32,468 nt of DNA, taken from Bacteroidota bacterium. Lineage in GTDB: Bacteria > Bacteroidota > Rhodothermia > Balneolales > Balneolaceae. The stretch is from assembly GCA_009909035.1 (NCBI GenBank), contig JAAAOB010000126.1, forward strand, positions 1 through 32,468, read 5' to 3'. Below are positions 7,840-16,006 of this stretch, one piece after another (positions within the stretch are counted from its first letter, which is position 1; the number at the start of each line of letters is the position of its first letter). The notes beneath the pieces are model-generated. The model searched no databases, had not been told where the DNA came from, and was given only the letters and a program-made list of their open reading frames with translations. Made by a program: the position numbers and the translations under genes.

Positions 7840-8913
7840 ATGGCATACGTAAAACTGTACCGAAGCGAACTTCGCCATAATTATGAATATCTTGACTCCC
7901 TGTTCAAGAAAAACGGAATAAAATGGGGGATAACAACCAAGCTGCTTTGCGGTAATCGTGATTTCATCAACGAAGTCATCGATCTCGGCATTGGAGAGGT
8001 TCACGATTCCAGAATCAGCAACTTGAAAAGGGTCAAAGATATCGACCCTGAAACGGTTACGATCTATATCAAGCCGCCTCCGAAGGATACAATTCCGGAG
8101 ATGATTCGGTATGCAGATATCAGCCTCAATACGGAGCTGTCTACCATGCATGAGCTCTCAGAGGAGGCTGTCCGCCAGGATAAAGTCCATAATGTGATCA
8201 TTATGATCGAGATGGGGGACCTGCGAGAAGGTGTGATGCGAGACGATCTTGTCGACTTTTATGAAAAAGTGTTTCGTCTGCCGGGGCTTGAAGTCGTTGG
8301 ACTCGGAACGAATCTCAACTGCCTGCACGGCGTTATGCCGGATGGGGACAAGCTGATACAGTTGGCACTCTACAAACAGATTATTGAGCTCCGGTTTAAG
8401 AAAAAAATCCCGCTGGTTTCAGGCGGTACAACCGTAACGATTCCGCTTCTGCTAAATAACCAGCTGCCGGATGGCGTCAACCATTTCAGGGTGGGTGAAG
8501 CGCTCTTTTTTGGTAAAGACCTCTTTACGGATGGATTAATTGACGGGATGAGCGACCAGGTGATGGAGCTCTATACACAGATCATAGAGATCTCGGAAAA
8601 ACCGGTTGTGCCTACCGGTGATATGGGCGTGAATCCCCAGGGAAAGACGACCACAATTAAGAAGGAGGATGTTGGAAAAACAGCCTATCGCGCCATTGTG
8701 GATATCGGTACATTAGATATCCAGCCCAACTACCTGATCCCGGTAAACGAAAACATAACCATAACGGACGCAAGCTCGGATATGCTTGTTCTGGATGTGG
8801 GGGAGAATCCCAGCAAATATAAAGTCGGGGATAAAATCCGGTTTAAATTAAAATATATGGGTGCCCTCGGGCTTATGAGTTCGGACTATATTGAAAAGAA
8901 GGTGGCGGATTAA
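7840..8913 (+). CDS. PLP-dependent racemase, alanine/ornithine racemase family
   Basis: Fold-type III PLP enzyme, 357 residues. The N-terminal TIM-barrel domain carries the PLP lysine in WGITTKLLCG (Lys34), the barrel strands EVHDSRISNLKRVKDID and IIMIEMGDLREGV (about 124-136), VGLGTNLNCLHGVMPDG, the phosphate-binding SGGTTVTIPLL, and NHFRVGEALFFGKDLF. The whole pattern (GDLREG, GTNL.C, INH.R.GEA) is that of the Orr-type ornithine/alanine racemase group, not the standard Alr. The role would be interconversion of L and D forms of a basic or small amino acid. Last gene of the symporter-GNAT-racemase operon. The family is confident; substrate choice between ornithine, lysine and alanine is open. 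Confidence 0.88.
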   Translation: MAYVKLYRSELRHNYEYLDSLFKKNGIKWGITTKLLCGNRDFINEVIDLGIGEVHDSRISNLKRVKDIDPETVTIYIKPPPKDTIPEMIRYADISLNTELSTMHELSEEAVRQDKVHNVIIMIEMGDLREGVMRDDLVDFYEKVFRLPGLEVVGLGTNLNCLHGVMPDGDKLIQLALYKQIIELRFKKKIPLVSGGTTVTIPLLLNNQLPDGVNHFRVGEALFFGKDLFTDGLIDGMSDQVMELYTQIIEISEKPVVPTGDMGVNPQGKTTTIKKEDVGKTAYRAIVDIGTLDIQPNYLIPVNENITITDASSDMLVLDVGENPSKYKVGDKIRFKLKYMGALGLMSSDYIEKKVAD

Positions 8914-8988
8914 ATAGAGGGAAGTTGAATTGATGCAGAAGGATGTTCGAACGCGAACCCAATGCAGGTCCGTCCGTTCCTGTTGGCG

Positions 8989-9095
8989 ATGCGGGCTGTA
9001 CACTTGTTTATATCGTTTGTAAGAGGATTACTGAAATCCCCCTGTTTCCCCCTTTTGAAAAGGGGGACTTTTCCTTCTCACTAATTGCGAATCAA
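8989..9095 (+). repeat. Dispersed ~105-bp repeat, copy 1
   Basis: This begins ATGCGGGCTGTACACTTG and ends ATTGCGAATCAA. It is nearly identical to 31768-31872; the main difference is in a C/T-run hairpin (CCCCCTTTTGAAAAGGGGG here). It is non-coding and lies just after the racemase gene. Confidence 0.9.
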
Positions 9096-9114
9096 CCCGA
9101 GATTCATAATGCGA

Positions 9115-9140
9115 GTCTCACCGAGACGCCCGCTTTGTAG
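9115..9140 (+). repeat. 26-bp repeat with GTCTC-GAGAC hairpin, copy 1
   Basis: GTCTCACCGAGAC plus CGCCCGCTTTGTAG is identical to 31458-31483. Here the MITE-like element follows it directly; at the other site a CCCGGCAAT palindrome follows. Confidence 0.88.
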
Positions 9141-9141
9141 G

Positions 9142-9301
9142 AGGCTGTCCAAAAAGAGCGCGGTATTGCAGAAAAATTATCTATTTCGTCATCCCGGACC
9201 CCGATCCGGGATCTCCTAATCATATCAAAGGATGGAGATCCCGCATCCCCCATGTGGATCCCTTTGGGAAAGTGCGGGATGACGCTCTTTTTGGACAGCC
9301 T
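9142..9301. mobile_element. MITE-like element, 160 bp, intact terminal inverted repeats
   Basis: The ends AGGCTGTCCAAAAAGAGCG (9142-9160) and CGCTCTTTTTGGACAGCCT (9283-9301) are perfect 19-bp inverted repeats. Inside lie CGTCATCCCG and CGGGATGACG as a second nested inverted pair, plus GATCCGGGATC and GATCCCTTTGGGA. There is no coding capacity. A decayed copy is at 1114-1273 and a lone end at 21996-22012. No clear target-site duplication is visible. It is presumably moved by a transposase encoded elsewhere that recognises the same ends. Confidence 0.85.
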
Positions 9302-9307
9302 ATTTGC

Positions 9308-9340
9308 GCCGACACCCAAACCATGTAATCCGCGGAGCGG
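9308..9340 (+). repeat. Dispersed repeat with CCGCGGAGCGG palindrome, copy 1
   Basis: The segment containing CCAAACCATG followed by AATCCGCGGAGCGG is shared with 31509-31544, with a few substitutions. It lies immediately right of the MITE-like element. Confidence 0.8.
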
Positions 9341-9352
9341 TTGGACCTATCG

Positions 9353-9853
9353 CTATTTCCGGTTCTTCTTGTTTTTAATGGTCGATTTTCTAAGCAGAAT
9401 CCACAGCGCTGAACCGGCCCACCCGGCAACCGCCCCCACCAGCATCGCATAAAAAAGCGTAATGCTTAGATTTGTCCGCGCAATATTGTTTACGATAATA
9501 TCGGCAACAAACCGGAGAATAACCGCCAGCATATACCCAATCACAAACGTTCCGATCATATCCCGTACGGACAGGTTATAATAGAGATAGGTGCCAAACG
9601 CACACAGAATTCCGGATGAACACCACAATAGCAGAAAGAGAGGCTCACTAAAATTAAGCTGATGCGGGGCTGCCGTTGAAATCGGTACCAGTGCCGCGAT
9701 CGTGGCAACGACAATGGAGATGAATTTTCTGTTATTATTTTTCAATGAATAATTTTTTGATTTTGACTTGAGATCGGCCTGTTTTTTGAGTTTCAAAAGA
9801 CCGGAGAAGTATCCAACAAGGTGTTCACTACGTTCAATCATCACCAGCACCAT
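9353..9853 (-). CDS. Small integral membrane protein of unknown function
   Basis: I do not recognise the family. At up to 166 residues it has a charged N-terminus (about 1-42, Lys-rich) followed by four hydrophobic segments: FISIVVATIAALVPIS, LFLLLWCSSGILCAFGTYLYY, MIGTFVIGYMLAVILRFVADIIV, and ITLFYAMLVGAVAGWAGSALWILL. The C-terminus is basic (RKSTIKNKKNRK), consistent with a cytoplasmic tail. Two starts are possible, ATG at 9853 or ATG at 9841 (MIERSEHL); neither has a good ribosome site. It stands alone, with dispersed repeats directly downstream, so its expression and role are unclear. Sustained hydrophobic segmentation over 500 bp supports a real gene. Confidence 0.7.
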   Translation of the reverse strand: MVLVMIERSEHLVGYFSGLLKLKKQADLKSKSKNYSLKNNNRKFISIVVATIAALVPISTAAPHQLNFSEPLFLLLWCSSGILCAFGTYLYYNLSVRDMIGTFVIGYMLAVILRFVADIIVNNIARTNLSITLFYAMLVGAVAGWAGSALWILLRKSTIKNKKNRK

Positions 9854-10125
9854 CAGCGGGTGATATCAATCAGCCGGCAGAACCCGCAATTGGACGCTTT
9901 CGTTGTATGGCCCCTTTCTGTTTTAATCGAAATTCGGAATCAAACCGTACATATAATTTAAGAAATAATGAGCCCAAAGTATGCAGTTTCGGAAGCATGA
10001 AAAAACCCAGAACACAAGATTATATTATGAGAAGTGGATATGTTTAATAGAATTGCGTTTATTCATCGATGGATGATAACTTGCTGAGTCAGCTGCCTTA
10101 GCCTTTATATTAAGTTGACTATCGG

Positions 10126-10152
10126 TGATGTGATGGTTTAGAGCTCACATCA
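10126..10152. promoter_or_regulatory. Inverted repeat upstream of the sugar transporter
   Basis: TGATGTGA (10126-10133) and TCACATCA (10145-10152) are perfect 8-bp arms separated by 11 bp, 55-81 bp before the transporter start. It could be an operator. The rest of the 9854-10206 gap shows no gene. Confidence 0.35.
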
Positions 10153-10206
10153 TACAGCGTTCGTGAACAAATATTTGAATCTCAATCATATCGGGGTACG
10201 GGTACA

Positions 10207-11631
10207 TTGAATAAACAGAACGATGACGGAGAAGCACACCTGGGAAAAATCATTTTTTATTCACTGGTTGCCGCACTGGGAGGGTTTTTATTTGGATTTG
10301 ACAGCGGGGTGATCAACGGGACGGTTGATGCACTTCAGCTTGCGTTCAATTCAGATGCTGCGGGTACCGGGTTTAATGTAGCCTCCATGCTGCTGGGTTG
10401 TGCGGCGGGAGCCTTTTTTGCCGGAACCCTGGCAGATAAGTTTGGACGAAAACCGGTCATGATTGCCACCGCTGCCGTCTTTATTTTCAGCGCATGGGGA
10501 TCGGGGATATCCGGCAGCTCACCGGTGTTTGTTTTTTTTCGTATTTCGGGCGGGCTTGCAGTGGGAGCAGCAAGTATTCTTGCCCCGGCGTATATCAGTG
10601 AAATTGCCCCTCCGAGAATCCGGGGAAGCCTCGCAACTCTTCAGCAGCTGATGATTGTCATCGGCCTGTTTGCAGCTTTTTTAAGCAACTATATGATTGC
10701 CGGTGCCGCCGGCGGGGCGTCTGAGGTGCTCTGGGCAGGTTTCGATGCCTGGCAGTGGATGTTCTGGGTTGAAATTTTACCCGCTTCGGTCTTTTTGTTG
10801 TGCCTGTTTTTTATCCCTGAATCTCCCAGGTACCTGGTAGCCTCCGGCCGTATTGACGAGGCAAAATTGGTGTTGAACAGTGTAGCCGATGCCGCTCATA
10901 CAGATTCAAAAATAGCGGATATTGAATCTACACTGGACAAAAATGTAAAGCCGAAGCTATCCGATATTATTAGTAAATACACCGGGAATATTCACCCCAT
11001 CGTTTGGGTTGGATTTGGTCTTGCCGTGCTGCAGCAGTTTACCGGGATCAATGTCGTGTTCTACTACGGTGCAACCTTATGGCAGGCCGCCGGTTTTACG
11101 GAAGAGAATGCGCTTCTGCAAAATGTTATCAGCGGATCTGTAAACGTCTTTTTTACATTCGTAGCCATTGTTCTTGTAGACAGAGTAGGCCGTAAACCGC
11201 TGCTGATGATTGGTGCTGTTGGTCAGGCGATTATGCTTGGAATCCTTGCACTTATTTTTGGAACTGCAGCCGTAGCGGAGGGCGGCGACCTTCAGCTTGC
11301 CGGCAACACGGGAGTGTATGCACTGCTGGCAGCCAATGGATATATCGCATTTTTTGCCTTCTCGTGGGGGCCGGTGATGTGGGTGATGCTGGGCGAAATG
11401 TTCCCGAACAGGTTTCGGGGATCAGCCCTTGCGTTCTGCGGACTTTCTCAGTGGCTGGCCAATTTCACCATCACCATGACATTCCCAGTATTTTTGGCCA
11501 ACATTGGTTTGGGACTATCGTATGGTATTTACGCTTTCTTTGGTTTCGTGGCCTTCTTTTTCGTCAAGAAATTTGTGACCGAAACAAAAGGGAGAACCCT
11601 GGAGGATATCTCGCGGGATTCTGATGAGTAA
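10207..11631 (+). CDS. Sugar porter family MFS transporter
   Basis: Twelve-helix inner-membrane sugar transporter of 474 residues, probably proton-coupled or facilitative. Sugar-porter signatures are FGFDSGVINGTV in TM1, DKFGRKPVM in the loop between TM2 and TM3, PESPRYLVASGR after TM6, QQFTGINVVFYYG in TM7, the repeat DRVGRKPLL between TM8 and TM9, and TETKGRTLEDI after TM12. The substrate (glucose, xylose, galactose or other) cannot be fixed from sequence. The start is TTG at 10207: no in-frame ATG lies just upstream and the N-terminus fits family length. It is a single-gene unit, with a perfect inverted repeat upstream as possible operator and a hairpin downstream. Confidence 0.94.
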   Translation: MNKQNDDGEAHLGKIIFYSLVAALGGFLFGFDSGVINGTVDALQLAFNSDAAGTGFNVASMLLGCAAGAFFAGTLADKFGRKPVMIATAAVFIFSAWGSGISGSSPVFVFFRISGGLAVGAASILAPAYISEIAPPRIRGSLATLQQLMIVIGLFAAFLSNYMIAGAAGGASEVLWAGFDAWQWMFWVEILPASVFLLCLFFIPESPRYLVASGRIDEAKLVLNSVADAAHTDSKIADIESTLDKNVKPKLSDIISKYTGNIHPIVWVGFGLAVLQQFTGINVVFYYGATLWQAAGFTEENALLQNVISGSVNVFFTFVAIVLVDRVGRKPLLMIGAVGQAIMLGILALIFGTAAVAEGGDLQLAGNTGVYALLAANGYIAFFAFSWGPVMWVMLGEMFPNRFRGSALAFCGLSQWLANFTITMTFPVFLANIGLGLSYGIYAFFGFVAFFFVKKFVTETKGRTLEDISRDSDE

Positions 11632-11667
11632 TAAGATATCACCACTAAAGATCTGTCTGTTCAGAGG

Positions 11668-11689
11668 GGAGGGTAGGCACTTACCCTCC
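11668..11689 (+). other. Hairpin downstream of the sugar transporter
   Basis: GGAGGGTA and TACCCTCC form a perfect 8-bp stem with a 6-nt loop, in the gap between the convergent transporter and batE genes. No T-run follows on either strand, so it is not a classical terminator, though it may stabilise 3' ends. Confidence 0.45.
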
Positions 11690-11736
11690 GGGCAATGAGG
11701 ACAATCGAACGCGCACCCCGGGGTTGATTGAGAGTC

Positions 11737-12498
11737 TTAAAATGTCAAGATCTTCTCCTTTTCAATCCATCCATACATCCCGTTCTCAAGCCGGATGTAG
11801 TGCCATCCGTCAACAGAGCTGCTCTTTCTGCGATCCACTCTCATTGTATATCCCTCGTATGCAGTGCTCACTTCGGCTGACTGAGGATCGGGTTTGTCAT
11901 AAACGATGGTCTGTTTCTCTACTGTGACACCCGTGCCGTACCACTCATTTTGAAGGTTTATAAAGATCGAGAGGCCCATGCAAAGAATCGCCAACCCTCC
12001 GGTGGCAATACTTGCATAGTTGAACAGGGTTTTTTTTCCGGGATAAAACCAGCCGGCGAGGAGCGCACCGGCTCCCGTATTTAAGAGTACAAGGCCGATG
12101 ATCATCAGGCCCGTAACTCCAAAGGTTTGATCGGCCCAGTGAATAAATCTCTCCCAGGGGAGAAGGGGCAGAACAGAGGAGCGACGGCTGAAACTGTTAT
12201 TTACGGTTTCCAGTGATTCACGGGCAAGCTGCTCGGTTTCCGGGAATTCCCGGGCCTGCAACAGGTAAAATTTAGCCTTTCCAAGACTATCTAACCGGGC
12301 ATAGGCTACACCCATGTTGAGCCAAAGAGCCCCGGATACATAGCCATCATCTGCGATTGAGCGGTACTGGCTGATGGCCTGAACGTACTCTTGATCCTCA
12401 AGCTGTTCTGTGGCGGCATCAAACCGGGATTGTTGTCCGAATAGCGCCGGGGCCAGGATGAGTGCCGGTATGAGAAAAATGGATAGTCGTAAAATCAC
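11737..12498 (-). CDS. batE: BatE-like TPR and SH3-domain membrane protein
   Basis: 253 residues. An N-terminal signal/anchor (MILRLSIFLIPALILAPALFG) is followed by a TPR-like region (about 25-95, with DQEYVQAISQYRSIADDGY and ALWLNMGVAYARLDSLGKAKFYLLQA), two membrane helices (about 128-150 and 160-182), and a C-terminal SH3b-like domain (VEKQTIVYDKPDPQSAEV ... GWHYIRLENGMYGWIEKEKI). This is the layout of BatE in Bacteroidota aerotolerance operons; its biochemical role is not established. The start is GTG at 12498, whose GTGA overlaps the batD stop by 4 bp, so translation is probably coupled. Last gene of the yebC-batC-batD-batE series. Confidence 0.85.
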   Translation of the reverse strand: MILRLSIFLIPALILAPALFGQQSRFDAATEQLEDQEYVQAISQYRSIADDGYVSGALWLNMGVAYARLDSLGKAKFYLLQAREFPETEQLARESLETVNNSFSRRSSVLPLLPWERFIHWADQTFGVTGLMIIGLVLLNTGAGALLAGWFYPGKKTLFNYASIATGGLAILCMGLSIFINLQNEWYGTGVTVEKQTIVYDKPDPQSAEVSTAYEGYTMRVDRRKSSSVDGWHYIRLENGMYGWIEKEKILTF

Positions 12499-14276
12499 AG
12501 CACACGCTTTAATTCATTGATAAGGGTTTCAGCTTTTTCGATATCGCTGCTGATGGCGTCATCACTTCCCGCAGGTGCAAAACTGATGGTGTTGCATTTA
12601 TCAAGCAGGTATTTGAGCGACTTTAACGTCTGCCTATTCACGGAATGATGTTCAACGGTGGTGAGTAGATCGTTGTCGCTCAGGCCGGCCTCCGGCAGTC
12701 CTGTTTTATCGCTGATGTAGCCGGTGAGGGCTTTATGTACAAGATTGTATACCTGTTTCGGTTCATGGTCTGTCCGGAGATCCTCCCGGGCTTGTTTCAG
12801 GCGTTCATCCGCGGTCTGTTCTGCCAGCTCCGCTCTCCTGAATTCATGATCCCCTTTAAGCCGGTCGATATACGTTTTGCGCCACCAGCCGGCGATAAGT
12901 GCAAGCAGGGGAAGAACAAGAAAGGCCCAAAACCATGCCTGTTGATAAATCGCTGGAGTAGCTGCGCTATACCATACAGCAAGTCCGGTGACAGGGGTCA
13001 GTGCCCGGCCGCCGGATGAGCTGCTTGCGGCTGTTACCGGTGCGGACGAAACGTTGATGGTGTGTTCCGGAAGCCTTACATAGCTGTATTGTTCCGTCTC
13101 GGGGTTAAATACGGCAACCCGCTCCGACGGAATTTGCAGCCTGCCCGGTGTCCGGGTAACCAGCTGTTGGGTGAAGGTTTTTTGCCCCTGTATCGTTAGT
13201 CCGCGCCGTTCTACATTGCTTGTTTCGCGCGGAGTAAAGGTTTCAAGAACCGATGGGAGATCATATTCCGGATGCCTGAGCAGCGGGATGTTTCCAGCAC
13301 CCGTAACCGTTGTTTTCAGCTCCACCGTTTCGCCCGTTTCTATTTCCATTTGGCTGATTTCCCTCGAGATCTCAAAATCTCCCACAGCGTTGATATCTAC
13401 CGACTCCCGCTGGTCCGGCAAGGAAGCGATGGTCAGTTCCAGGGGGTCCGATTCAAGGTTCACCCGGCGCTGGTTTGTACCTGAACCAAAAAAGCTGCCA
13501 AACGGGTCATTTCGGTCGGGCCGGGTCCGCATGCCCACGGAGAGCCCATATGCTGACAGGGTCATGTCGCCGCTCCTGGACGGGAAGAGTGCATATCGCA
13601 GCAGAGTGGCTTTCCTGTACCGTACACCGTCCAGGATAGTTGATTCCGCCCGGGGCTGCGAAATATTTTCGAGCTCCTCTTTCCAGAAGCCGTCTGTTCG
13701 CCATCCGAAGGAGGGCTGAAATGATGTAACTTCAATCCCCTGTTTAAAATAGAGTACAATGCTGGCGATCACTTGCTGCCCCGTAAATGGTGTCTCATCA
13801 TCCAGCTCTACCTGGATGAATATATCGGGGTAGCTTGAATTGCTATCGGATAGATTTCCCTGTTCAACCACTTCAAATTCAACGGAGTTGGTCTGCAGCG
13901 TCTTATTGTCAATCCGGACCGGAATCGGGGGAATCTGGTAATTACCCGTTTCCGTGGCGATAAGCGTGTAAATGTAGCTGGTGGTACGCGTGGTACGGCC
14001 ATTAATTATGGAGATGCTTGTGCTGCGTGATGGGTTTGATGAGATGATGCGTGCCCCATCAATAACGGGAAGCTCGGGCAGCTGCATACTATGTGAACCG
14101 GAGCTCTGCACCTCAATGCTGATGGTGAACTGCTCGCCGGTAAATACTTTGGTTTCAGATAGTGTTGCGTTCAGCTCAAGATCTTGCGCGGCTGCATCCA
14201 GGTGCAAAAGCACAGGAGAGAGCAGAAGCAGAGTGAGCGCAATACCGACAGCTGATATTCTACCAATCTTTTTCAT
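12495..14276 (-). CDS. batD: BatD-family protein
   Basis: 593 residues from the ATG at 14276. That start is chosen because it gives a clean signal peptide (MKKIGRISAVGIALTLLLLSPVLL ... DAAAQ); a longer open frame to 14348 would bury it and run further into batC. The mature part is beta-rich: LELNATLSETKVFTGEQFTISIEV at the N-terminus, then DIFIQVELDDETPFTGQQVIASIVLYF, and VETGETVELKTTVTGAGNIPLL-like repeats, typical of BatD (oxygen-tolerance) proteins. One transmembrane helix (AWFWAFLVLPLLALIAGWW, near residue 465) precedes a charged cytoplasmic helical tail. It overlaps the batC end by 17 bp and the batE start by 4 bp. The exact function of BatD is unknown; a role in envelope stress or stability is proposed in the family. 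Confidence 0.9.
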   Translation of the reverse strand: MKKIGRISAVGIALTLLLLSPVLLHLDAAAQDLELNATLSETKVFTGEQFTISIEVQSSGSHSMQLPELPVIDGARIISSNPSRSTSISIINGRTTRTTSYIYTLIATETGNYQIPPIPVRIDNKTLQTNSVEFEVVEQGNLSDSNSSYPDIFIQVELDDETPFTGQQVIASIVLYFKQGIEVTSFQPSFGWRTDGFWKEELENISQPRAESTILDGVRYRKATLLRYALFPSRSGDMTLSAYGLSVGMRTRPDRNDPFGSFFGSGTNQRRVNLESDPLELTIASLPDQRESVDINAVGDFEISREISQMEIETGETVELKTTVTGAGNIPLLRHPEYDLPSVLETFTPRETSNVERRGLTIQGQKTFTQQLVTRTPGRLQIPSERVAVFNPETEQYSYVRLPEHTINVSSAPVTAASSSSGGRALTPVTGLAVWYSAATPAIYQQAWFWAFLVLPLLALIAGWWRKTYIDRLKGDHEFRRAELAEQTADERLKQAREDLRTDHEPKQVYNLVHKALTGYISDKTGLPEAGLSDNDLLTTVEHHSVNRQTLKSLKYLLDKCNTISFAPAGSDDAISSDIEKAETLINELKRVL

Positions 14277-14979
14277 TCGATGCGTTGGATTGTTCCGCTT
14301 CTTTTTTCCTGTTTTCGAGGATGCTGCGCTCAAGCTGTTCCAGAGCATTCAGGATATTTTCTGCCTCTTCTTTGGAAATTTCGTCAGGCATCGGCTGCTG
14401 TTGCTGATCGGACGGGTTACCGTCTTGCTCTCCATCCTGCTGATCCTGCTGCTGATCTTGTTGATTCTGATCCTGCTGTTGGTCCTGCTGATCGTTCTGC
14501 TGTTGATCTTGCTGCTGATCATCTTCATTATTGTCCTGGTTGTCTTCGTTCTGCTCTTGTTCCTGTTCCTGCTGTTTTCGTACCGACATCTCGTAGTTGT
14601 GCTTGATGTCCGGGTCGTCAGGATTATTTCGCAGGGCATTGCGGAAAAAATCGAGAGCCTCATCATACATTTCGGCTTCCGAAAGATGGGTTCCGGCGTT
14701 ATAGTCTGCCATTGACTGCTGCTCCGGATCGTCGGTCAACTGTTTTGCCTTCTCAAAGGCCTGAACTGCTTGCTCCGATTCACCGAGTTTGGCCAGAGCG
14801 GTGCCAAGGTTGTAGTGGAGCCGTGCATCTTCGGGATTCTCCTCTATCGCCTGGCGGTAGAGTTCGGCAGCTTTTTCGAAATTCCCGTTGCGAAAAGCTT
14901 CATTGGCTTTCCGTGCATCATTTAGCGATGATGCGGTCAATAGAAAGGCCAGGAAAAGGAACAGAATTCGTTTTATCAT
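14260..14979 (-). CDS. batC: BatC-like TPR protein with Gln/Asp-rich region
   Basis: 239 residues from the ATG at 14979 (MIKRILFLFLAFLLTASSL, a signal peptide); a TTG five codons upstream is less likely. Residues ~20-130 hold TPR repeats: ANEAFRNGNFEKAAELYRQA, ARLHYNLGTALAKLGESEQAVQAFEKA, and ADYNAGTHLSEAEMYDEALDFFRNALRNNPDDPDIKHNYE. Residues ~135-195 are almost only Gln, Asp, Asn and Glu. The C-terminal part returns to a helix (EEAENILNALEQLERSILENRKK). This three-part layout matches BatC, a periplasmic scaffold in Bacteroidota bat operons. It starts 34 bp after the yebC stop, and its end overlaps batD. The family usually follows batA and batB, which are absent here. Confidence 0.87.
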   Translation of the reverse strand: MIKRILFLFLAFLLTASSLNDARKANEAFRNGNFEKAAELYRQAIEENPEDARLHYNLGTALAKLGESEQAVQAFEKAKQLTDDPEQQSMADYNAGTHLSEAEMYDEALDFFRNALRNNPDDPDIKHNYEMSVRKQQEQEQEQNEDNQDNNEDDQQQDQQQNDQQDQQQDQNQQDQQQDQQDGEQDGNPSDQQQQPMPDEISKEEAENILNALEQLERSILENRKKEAEQSNASNEKDW

Positions 14980-15013
14980 CAAATGAACAGTCAAATTATA
15001 ACAAAGTCAGGTG

Positions 15014-15775
15014 TTATGATGCTTCTTCCGCGAGGGCTAACGTATCATCATCCATTTTCATATTCGTAAATATTTCTGATACATCGTCGTTATCGTCGAA
15101 CATGTCCATCATTTTTAAATTTGTCCGGGCTGTATCAGGGTCAGCCTTCACCTCTGTAGCCGGAATGCGGATCAGGTTAGCCGATTCAATCTCAATATCT
15201 TGGCCTTCCAGCGTTTTACTTACGTCAAAAAGATCTTCACGTGCTGTGATGACTTCTACGTAATCGTCTTCATTAACAACATCTTCGGCTCCTGCTTCAA
15301 TTGCGGCAAGCATCAGGTCGTCAGCATCCATGCTGCTCTCCTCGATTTTGATGGAGCCTTTTTGTTCAAACATATAGGCTACGGAACCGTCGGTCCCAAG
15401 ATTTCCGCCGTGCTTGGTAAAAATATGTCGAATTTCACCAACGGTACGGTTCAGGTTATTACTTGTAGCTTCAATAAAATAGGCGATTCCGCCGGGTCCA
15501 TACCCTTCATAGGTCACCTCCTCGTAATTGCCTGATCCGTCATCCAGCTCGCCCGTGCCTTTTTTGATGGCCCGCTCAATATTATCTTTGGGCAGATTCA
15601 CTTTTTTGGCATTTTCAATTGCCAGCGATAGGCGCGGGTTGGCATCCGGATCTCCGCCTCCCGTGCGGGCAGCGACCGTAATTTCGCGGATATGCTTGGT
15701 AAAGGCTTTGGCGCGTTTGGCGTCTTCCTTCGCCTTTTTATGCTTTATGTTTGCCCATTTGGAGTGTCCGGCCAT
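15014..15775 (-). CDS. yebC: YebC/PmpR-family protein
   Basis: 253 residues, the full family length. It begins MAGHSKWANIKHKKAKEDAKRAK, the near-invariant start of the family, continues with TVAARTGGGDPDANPRLSLAIENAK, and has NLGTDGSVAYMFEQKG in the middle domain. YebC proteins are cytosolic; earlier work described DNA-binding regulation, and more recent work links the family to easing ribosome stalling at proline-rich sequences. The ATG at 15775 is certain from the conserved N-terminus. It is the first gene of the minus-strand series leading into batC-D-E, with 34 bp to batC, so it is likely co-transcribed with them. Confidence 0.96.
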   Translation of the reverse strand: MAGHSKWANIKHKKAKEDAKRAKAFTKHIREITVAARTGGGDPDANPRLSLAIENAKKVNLPKDNIERAIKKGTGELDDGSGNYEEVTYEGYGPGGIAYFIEATSNNLNRTVGEIRHIFTKHGGNLGTDGSVAYMFEQKGSIKIEESSMDADDLMLAAIEAGAEDVVNEDDYVEVITAREDLFDVSKTLEGQDIEIESANLIRIPATEVKADPDTARTNLKMMDMFDDNDDVSEIFTNMKMDDDTLALAEEAS

Positions 15776-16006
15776 GGCGAAAATTTATCTAATCATTTTT
15801 GAAATTCGGATCAGCCTTAAATATAAGAGAATTGCCCTATTTCACCTAATTGGCGGTTTAAAATCCGGTGCCAGTGAACGCTGGTCAAATTCCCCGATTC
15901 TCATGGTCGGAAAAAAGAATATTTCTCCCTGTGCCTCGCTAAAATATATACATTCCAACTAATGTCATGTCTACACTGAAATGTCGGTTAAAATTGCGGG
16001 TAAGGG

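Noticed and set aside
10126..10152. CRP-type site (TGTGA ... TCACA) before the sugar transporter
   Set aside because: CRP sites have a 6-bp spacer; here it is 11 bp. The inverted repeat is kept as an unassigned operator candidate instead.
13981..14715. Plus-strand frame rich in Leu and Ile that looks like a membrane protein
   Set aside because: It is the antisense of the Gln/Asp-rich part of batC and the start of batD. The opposite strand carries recognised domains, so this one is a shadow.
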